A stretch of DNA of 64,000 bases. It comes from TMED27 sp041397865 (GTDB lineage Bacteria > Pseudomonadota > Alphaproteobacteria > Micavibrionales > Micavibrionaceae). How positions within the stretch are numbered: position 1 is the stretch's first letter; the number at the start of each line of letters is the position of its first letter. A model generated the notes under the pieces. That model saw only the letters and a program-made list of their open reading frames with translations, ran no database searches and had not been told where the DNA came from. Below, piece after piece: positions 60,326-64,000 of this stretch. The DNA lies in assembly GCA_041397865.1 (NCBI GenBank), contig JAWKVT010000001.1, forward strand, positions 620,001-684,000, in the 5' to 3' direction. Both the position numbers and the translations under genes were made by a program.

Positions 60326-61838
60326 TTACTTCAACTGCGCCGGTTTTAAAACCCCCAGCGCCATAACAGCTAATCCATAAACCACCATCCCCCCGCAATC
60401 AAGATGCCAAGCGCAAAAACCTCGCCCAGAGGCCCATCCGCATCCATCCCGCCTGTCACATAAGCGTTCATATAAAGCCCTCCCATAACCGCACTTGCCA
60501 GTATAATCCGCGGAGCCGCCGCTTTAAACCGCCCGTCAAACTGCGCTGCCTCATGCCCCTTAAGCGCCCGAACATGCAAAGCAAACTGCAACCATCCCGT
60601 AAGTCCTGTCGCCAGTGCAATACCCGCAACGCCCATAACCCGGATCAAAACAAGGCTCAGCAAAATATTAATAACCGTCGCCACCACCGAAATTTTTACC
60701 GGCGTCACCGTATCCTGCCGCGCCCAATGCGCACTCGAAAAACCTTAATCGTGATATAAGCAGGCAGACCCAGCGCATAACACCGCAAAACCTGCATCGT
60801 TACAGCCGTATCACCGGCATCAAACGCCCCGCGCTCAAACAGCGTGCTAACCAGCGGCCCCGAATAACCAACGCTACAGCCGCCGGAAGCGCCAACAATA
60901 AACACATCTCCAAAGCGCGGTTAAATAAATCCCGTCCCTGCTCCACATCACCTCGTAAAAAGCTTTCGAAAGCATCGGCAAAAGCGCCGTCCCCACCGCA
61001 ATTCCCACAACCCCCAAAGGCAACTGGTTCAAACGATCCGCATACAAATACGAAATCGACCCGGCACCGAGGAAAGACGCTATAATCATATCCGCAAAAG
61101 GTTAATATGTATCACCCCGGCGCCGATTACCCCCGGCCCCATCAGCTTGAAAATACGCCGGATCTTCACATCAAAAAACGGTCTTTTTGAACCCCAAAAC
61201 GCACCCTGCGCGCTTCGCCGCCACAAAAAGCCAAAAAAGCTGCAAAACCCGGCAAACAAAACCCCATAAGACAACGCGGCCCCCGCGCTTTCAAAGTACC
61301 CCGCTCAAAAGCAGCGCCGCAATCAAACATAAATTAAACAGGACCGGCGCAAACGCAAACGGCGCAAACCGGTTCAGCGCGTTTAAAACCCCGCCCAAAA
61401 GCGCAGCCAACGACATCAACGCCAAATAAGGAAACGTAATCCGTGAGAACTCCACAGCCATATCGTAACGCAAAGAATCACCGCCAAAGCCCGGCGCAAA
61501 GGCAACGGCATAAATCACAAACGGCATCCCCGCCAGCCCCAACAACGTTACCACCGATAAAATCAGAAGCATGACCATAAAGGCATTAGACGCAACCCGT
61601 CCGCCGCCTTGCCCTTCTTTTCTCAATCGCCTGAATAAAGCGGCACAAACGCCACGCTAAACGCGCCCTCCGCCGTCACCCGGCGAAAGAAATTCGGCAG
61701 CTTCAACGCCACAAAAAACGCATCCGCCACCGGCCCCGCACCCAACACGGAAGCCGTCAGAATATCCCGGATAATCCGGAAAATACGGGACAATCCCGTT
61801 AAGCCCGCCACCGTCGCCATAGCTTTTGCAAGCTTCAT
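60326..61838 (-). pseudogene. murJ: Lipid II flippase MurJ, frame broken by several indels
   Basis: Starts at ATG 61838 with KAMATVAGLTGLSRI and runs through ADAFFVALKLPNFFRRVTAEGAF (MurJ signature), then later fragments with SYLYADRLNQLPLGVVGIAVG and LVSTLFERGAFD, to the stop at 60326. Frame breaks occur near 61626, 61296, 61095, 60957, 60860, 60740 and 60370. Most fit a single missing base. The protein is otherwise conserved throughout and is followed by trpS after 23 bases, so this is a real flippase gene with sequence errors more likely than a decayed one. Confidence 0.8.
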
Positions 61839-61875
61839 GTGTTACGCATAGCATTCTTGCGGTAAGGAAAACAGC

Positions 61876-62616
61876 ATGCAAAACCCGGAAAGCACACAAT
61901 TTGGTGAAAAAGATGTAACCCCCGAGGAAAAACAACTCTCGTGCGCGGTGTGTTTGACTCAGTCGCCGATAATTACGACATCATGACCTGATGTCCGGCG
62001 GCCTCCACCGGCTGTGGAAAGACAGTTTCGTGCGCCGTATCCGCCCCAGGCCTAATCAGAAATTCCTCGATGTAGCCGAGGAACCGGCGATATCGCCTTC
62101 CTGCATCAAAAAGAAAGCCCCGGCGCCGATATCACCGTCTTCGACCTTAACCAAAATATGCTCGATGTTGGCCGCGACCGGGCCGTAGACAAAGGCTGGA
62201 TCGACAGATCTGAATGGATATGCGGCAACGCCGCCGCCCTCCCCTTCCCCGACAACCACTTCGATGTCTACACCATCGCATTCGGCCTGCGCAACGTCAC
62301 GGAAATCGACACCGCCCTGCGCGAAGCCGCCCGCGTCCTAAAGCCCGGCGGACGCTTCTTCTGCCTCGAATTCTCCCATGTCCGCGAACCAATCCTCGCC
62401 AAAGCCTATGATCTATATTCTTATAACGTCATCCCCCGCATAGGCGCAGCCGTTGCCAAGGATAAAGACAGCTATCAATATCTCGTCGAATCCATTCGTA
62501 AATTCCCGAAGCAGGAAAACCTGCAAACACGCATGGAAGAAGCAGGCCTAAAAAACTGTTCATTTTCAAATATTTCAGCAGGAATTGTCGCAATTCACCG
62601 TGGCACAAAAACCTGA
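61876..62616 (+). pseudogene. ubiE: Ubiquinone/menaquinone methyltransferase UbiE, N-terminal indels
   Basis: C-methylates the quinone ring. ATG 61876 has AAGGA upstream. The expected sequence RGVFDSVADNYDIMN appears after a frame change near 61935, is broken again near 61988 (three bases seem to be missing before GACCTGATGTCC), and again near 62083 where the SAM motif should read DVAGGTGDIA (one G missing). From about 62090 the frame is clean: DVYTIAFGLRNVT, VLKPGGRFFCLEFS, SYQYLVESIRKFP. Divergent from murJ. UbiE is normally essential for aerobic quinone synthesis, so error is the likelier cause. Confidence 0.82.
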
Positions 62617-62761
62617 AAAAACCTGCCTTTATTTAACATAATTTTATCAAACGCTTTCAAAGCCTTACAGTTTTTTATTGACAAACAAGAAGTTAAAGCG
62701 CAATTCTATGCCCCACATCCATAACACATACTTATGAGTACTTAAGGAGAGGACTACCCCT

Positions 62762-63256
62762 ATGAACAACTTTACAAAATCAATCGTTTACTCCGGTGTT
62801 GTGCTGGCCGCCGGCCTGGTTGCAATCTTCGCAATCTATAACAACATGGGCACAGACAGTAACGTATCATACATCGAGCCTGCCTCTGGTGAAGAAATCA
62901 CACTGGACAGCACCATTGATGCAACAGGCGAAGCTATCGAAAACGCAGCCGAAGCAGCCGGTGAGGCAGCGGCAGACGCCTATGATGCAACAGCAGAAGC
63001 CGCAGATGACGCTTTTGAGGCGACAAAAGAAATGGCTTCCGACGCCGTTGACGCCACAACAGAAGCCGCAAGCGAAACAGCCGCCGCTATTGACGACGCT
63101 GTAACGCAAAGCCCGGCTGAAGAAGCAGCACAAGCCGTTGAAGACGCAGCAGATGAAACAGCCGAAGCCGTTGACGAAGCCGTTGAATCTGTCGAAGGCA
63201 CAGAGCCTGCTTCCGGCGAAGCCATCATCGAAAAGGCAAAAGAACTGGCTGAATAA
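62762..63256 (+). CDS. Membrane-anchored alanine-rich amphipathic repeat protein
   Basis: 164 aa. One N-terminal membrane segment (VYSGVVLAAGLVAIFAIYN, residues 9-28), then a long tail built from short repeats rich in A, E, D and T (AAEAAGEAAADAYDATAEAA, EATKEMASDAVDATTEAA). The period of about 11 residues would give amphipathic helices, as in YtxH, LEA or apolipoprotein-type tails. Function unknown. AAGGAGAG precedes the ATG; a terminator follows at 63282. Confidence 0.75.
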   Translation: MNNFTKSIVYSGVVLAAGLVAIFAIYNNMGTDSNVSYIEPASGEEITLDSTIDATGEAIENAAEAAGEAAADAYDATAEAADDAFEATKEMASDAVDATTEAASETAAAIDDAVTQSPAEEAAQAVEDAADETAEAVDEAVESVEGTEPASGEAIIEKAKELAE

Positions 63257-63281
63257 AAGCCTTTTCTTAAATTGAAAAATT

Positions 63282-63312
63282 AAAAACCCTGCTGGCAATA
63301 GCAGGGTTTTTT
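63282..63312 (+). terminator. Intrinsic terminator
   Basis: AAAAACCCTGCT and AGCAGGGTTTTTT form a stem with a 6- to 7-base loop and a T-run, between the alanine-rich gene and coaC. Confidence 0.9.
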
Positions 63313-63328
63313 CTTTATAAACAATGCC

Positions 63329-63880
63329 ATGAGCAAGTCACTTAAAGACAAATCCATTCTACTAATTGTCAGCGGCGGCATCGCCGCCTATAAATCGCTT
63401 GAACTCACTCGCCTTATCAAAAAATCCGGCGGGCACGTGCGCTGCATCCTCACAAAAGGCGGTGAGCAATTCATCACCCCGCTCTCCGCCTCCGCCCTGT
63501 CAGAAGAACCCGTCTATACCGACCTCTGGTCCCTCAAAGATGAAACGGAAATGGGGCACATCCGCCTATCCCGTGAAGCCGACCTCATCCTCATCGCCCC
63601 GGCCAGCGCCAACATCCTCGCCCAAATGGCTCACGGCATAGCCGAAGACCTCGCCACAACCACATTGCTGGCCGCCGACAAACCCGCGCTTCTAGCCCCG
63701 GCCATGAACCACAAAATGTGGACCAACCCCGCCACACAGCGCAATATCGAAACCCTGAGAAATGACGGCCATACCTTCATCGGCCCCACAGAAGGCGACA
63801 TGGCCTGCGGCGAATACGGCATGGGCCGTATGAGCGAACCCGAAGACATCCTCAAAGCCATTCAAAAGCACCTGCCATGA
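63329..63880 (+). CDS. coaC: Phosphopantothenoylcysteine decarboxylase (stand-alone CoaC)
   Basis: FMN flavoprotein that decarboxylates phosphopantothenoylcysteine in coenzyme A synthesis. 183 aa. VSGGIAAYKSLEL, the catalytic His in GHIRLSREADLILIAPAS, the PAMNHKMW substrate loop and the catalytic Cys in GDMACGEYGMGRM are intact. It ends at TGA 63880, within the start of coaB (ATGA). Most bacteria fuse these two domains in CoaBC; here they are separate. Confidence 0.92.
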   Translation: MSKSLKDKSILLIVSGGIAAYKSLELTRLIKKSGGHVRCILTKGGEQFITPLSASALSEEPVYTDLWSLKDETEMGHIRLSREADLILIAPASANILAQMAHGIAEDLATTTLLAADKPALLAPAMNHKMWTNPATQRNIETLRNDGHTFIGPTEGDMACGEYGMGRMSEPEDILKAIQKHLP

Positions 63881-64000
63881 AAGCAATCGTAACAGCCGGA
63901 CCAACCTTTGAGCCAATCGACCCCGTGCGCTTCATCGGCAACCGCTCCAGCGGCAAACAAGGCTACGCCATCGCCGAAGCGCTAAGAGACGCCGGATTCG
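63877..64000 (+). CDS. coaB: Phosphopantothenate-cysteine ligase CoaB (3' end outside window)
   Basis: Begins ATG 63877, overlapping the coaC stop by four bases. The first 41 residues show the CoaB start: IVTAGPTFEPIDPVRFIG then NRSSGKQGYAIAEAL, the nucleotide-binding region seen in CoaBC after the linker. It continues past the window edge, so the rest is unseen. Confidence 0.88.
   Translation, partial: MKAIVTAGPTFEPIDPVRFIGNRSSGKQGYAIAEALRDAGF

Noticed and set aside
1..64000. tRNA, rRNA and CRISPR
   Set aside because: No cloverleaf, rRNA core or regular repeat-spacer array was seen when reading both strands by eye; a covariance search would be needed to be certain.

Overview
The window reads as a chromosomal segment of an alphaproteobacterium. 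Several gene orders point that way: DUF465-purE-purK, prs-rplY-pth-ychF, lgt-midA-pgeF, ubiK-ybjN-proC, phaA-phaB with a divergent phaR, an envZ/ompR pair next to ilvE, and a murJ-trpS-usp-nfuA-tsaB-mucR neighbourhood. A MucR/Ros regulator and a TIGR02186 (Alph_Pro_TM) protein agree. Polyhydroxyalkanoate metabolism (phaA, phaB, phaR, phasin) suggests a carbon-storing organism. The genus cannot be fixed from the sequence; a Micavibrio- or Rhodospirillales-like lineage is only a guess. No phage, complete insertion sequence, CRISPR array, rRNA or tRNA was seen.

Layout. 1-4.3 kb: end of a histidine phosphatase gene, folate genes folK-folP, and a peptidoglycan 3-3 crosslink pair (a MepK-like peptidase and an LdtD-like L,D-transpeptidase). 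4.3-8.7 kb: ilvD, a GxxExxY gene framed by a 36-bp inverted repeat, two membrane PH-domain proteins and phosphofructokinase. 8.8-13.7 kb: DUF465, purE, purK, a methyltransferase, fumC, a rhodanese and a small RHH protein. 13.6-20.4 kb: a large AsmA protein, a cyclic-nucleotide-binding protein and the PHA genes. 20.5-25.3 kb: a very long secreted coiled-coil protein and a TcpQ-like protein, probably a cell-envelope pair. 25.3-28.6 kb: prfB with its programmed frameshift, a DJ-1-like protein, a structured intergenic region and an OmpA-family lipoprotein. 28.6-39.2 kb: trkH, hslO, an ABC-2 permease, recX, a PAS histidine kinase, phasin, the EnvZ/OmpR-type system and ilvE.

39.3-45.3 kb is the most unusual part: one monocistronic gene for an unrecognised 1984-residue protein with tandem duplications, proline-rich linkers and glycine-rich hydrophobic segments, closed by a strong terminator. 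45.4-59.2 kb returns to core genes (ychF, pth, rplY, prs, pgeF, midA, lgt, ubiK, ybjN, proC, mucR, tsaB, nfuA, usp, a TSUP transporter). A polysaccharide-deacetylase-like protein without the usual catalytic aspartates sits among them. 59.3-62.6 kb carries trpS, murJ and ubiE, all broken by a dense run of single-base indels that look like sequence error. 62.7-64 kb holds an alanine-rich membrane-anchored repeat protein and separate, overlapping coaC and coaB genes.

Beyond the genes, the window has several families of intergenic inverted repeats. Purine-rich repeats with a recurring CACRRAG-like motif lie around the GxxExxY gene, between purE and purK, and between pth and rplY. Palindromic elements with a central CGTATA-type palindrome lie between phaA and phaB and before trkH. 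There are also candidate regulatory sites: a hairpin that buries the folK ribosome binding site, possible PhaR operators, and an orphan promoter overlapping a perfect palindrome.
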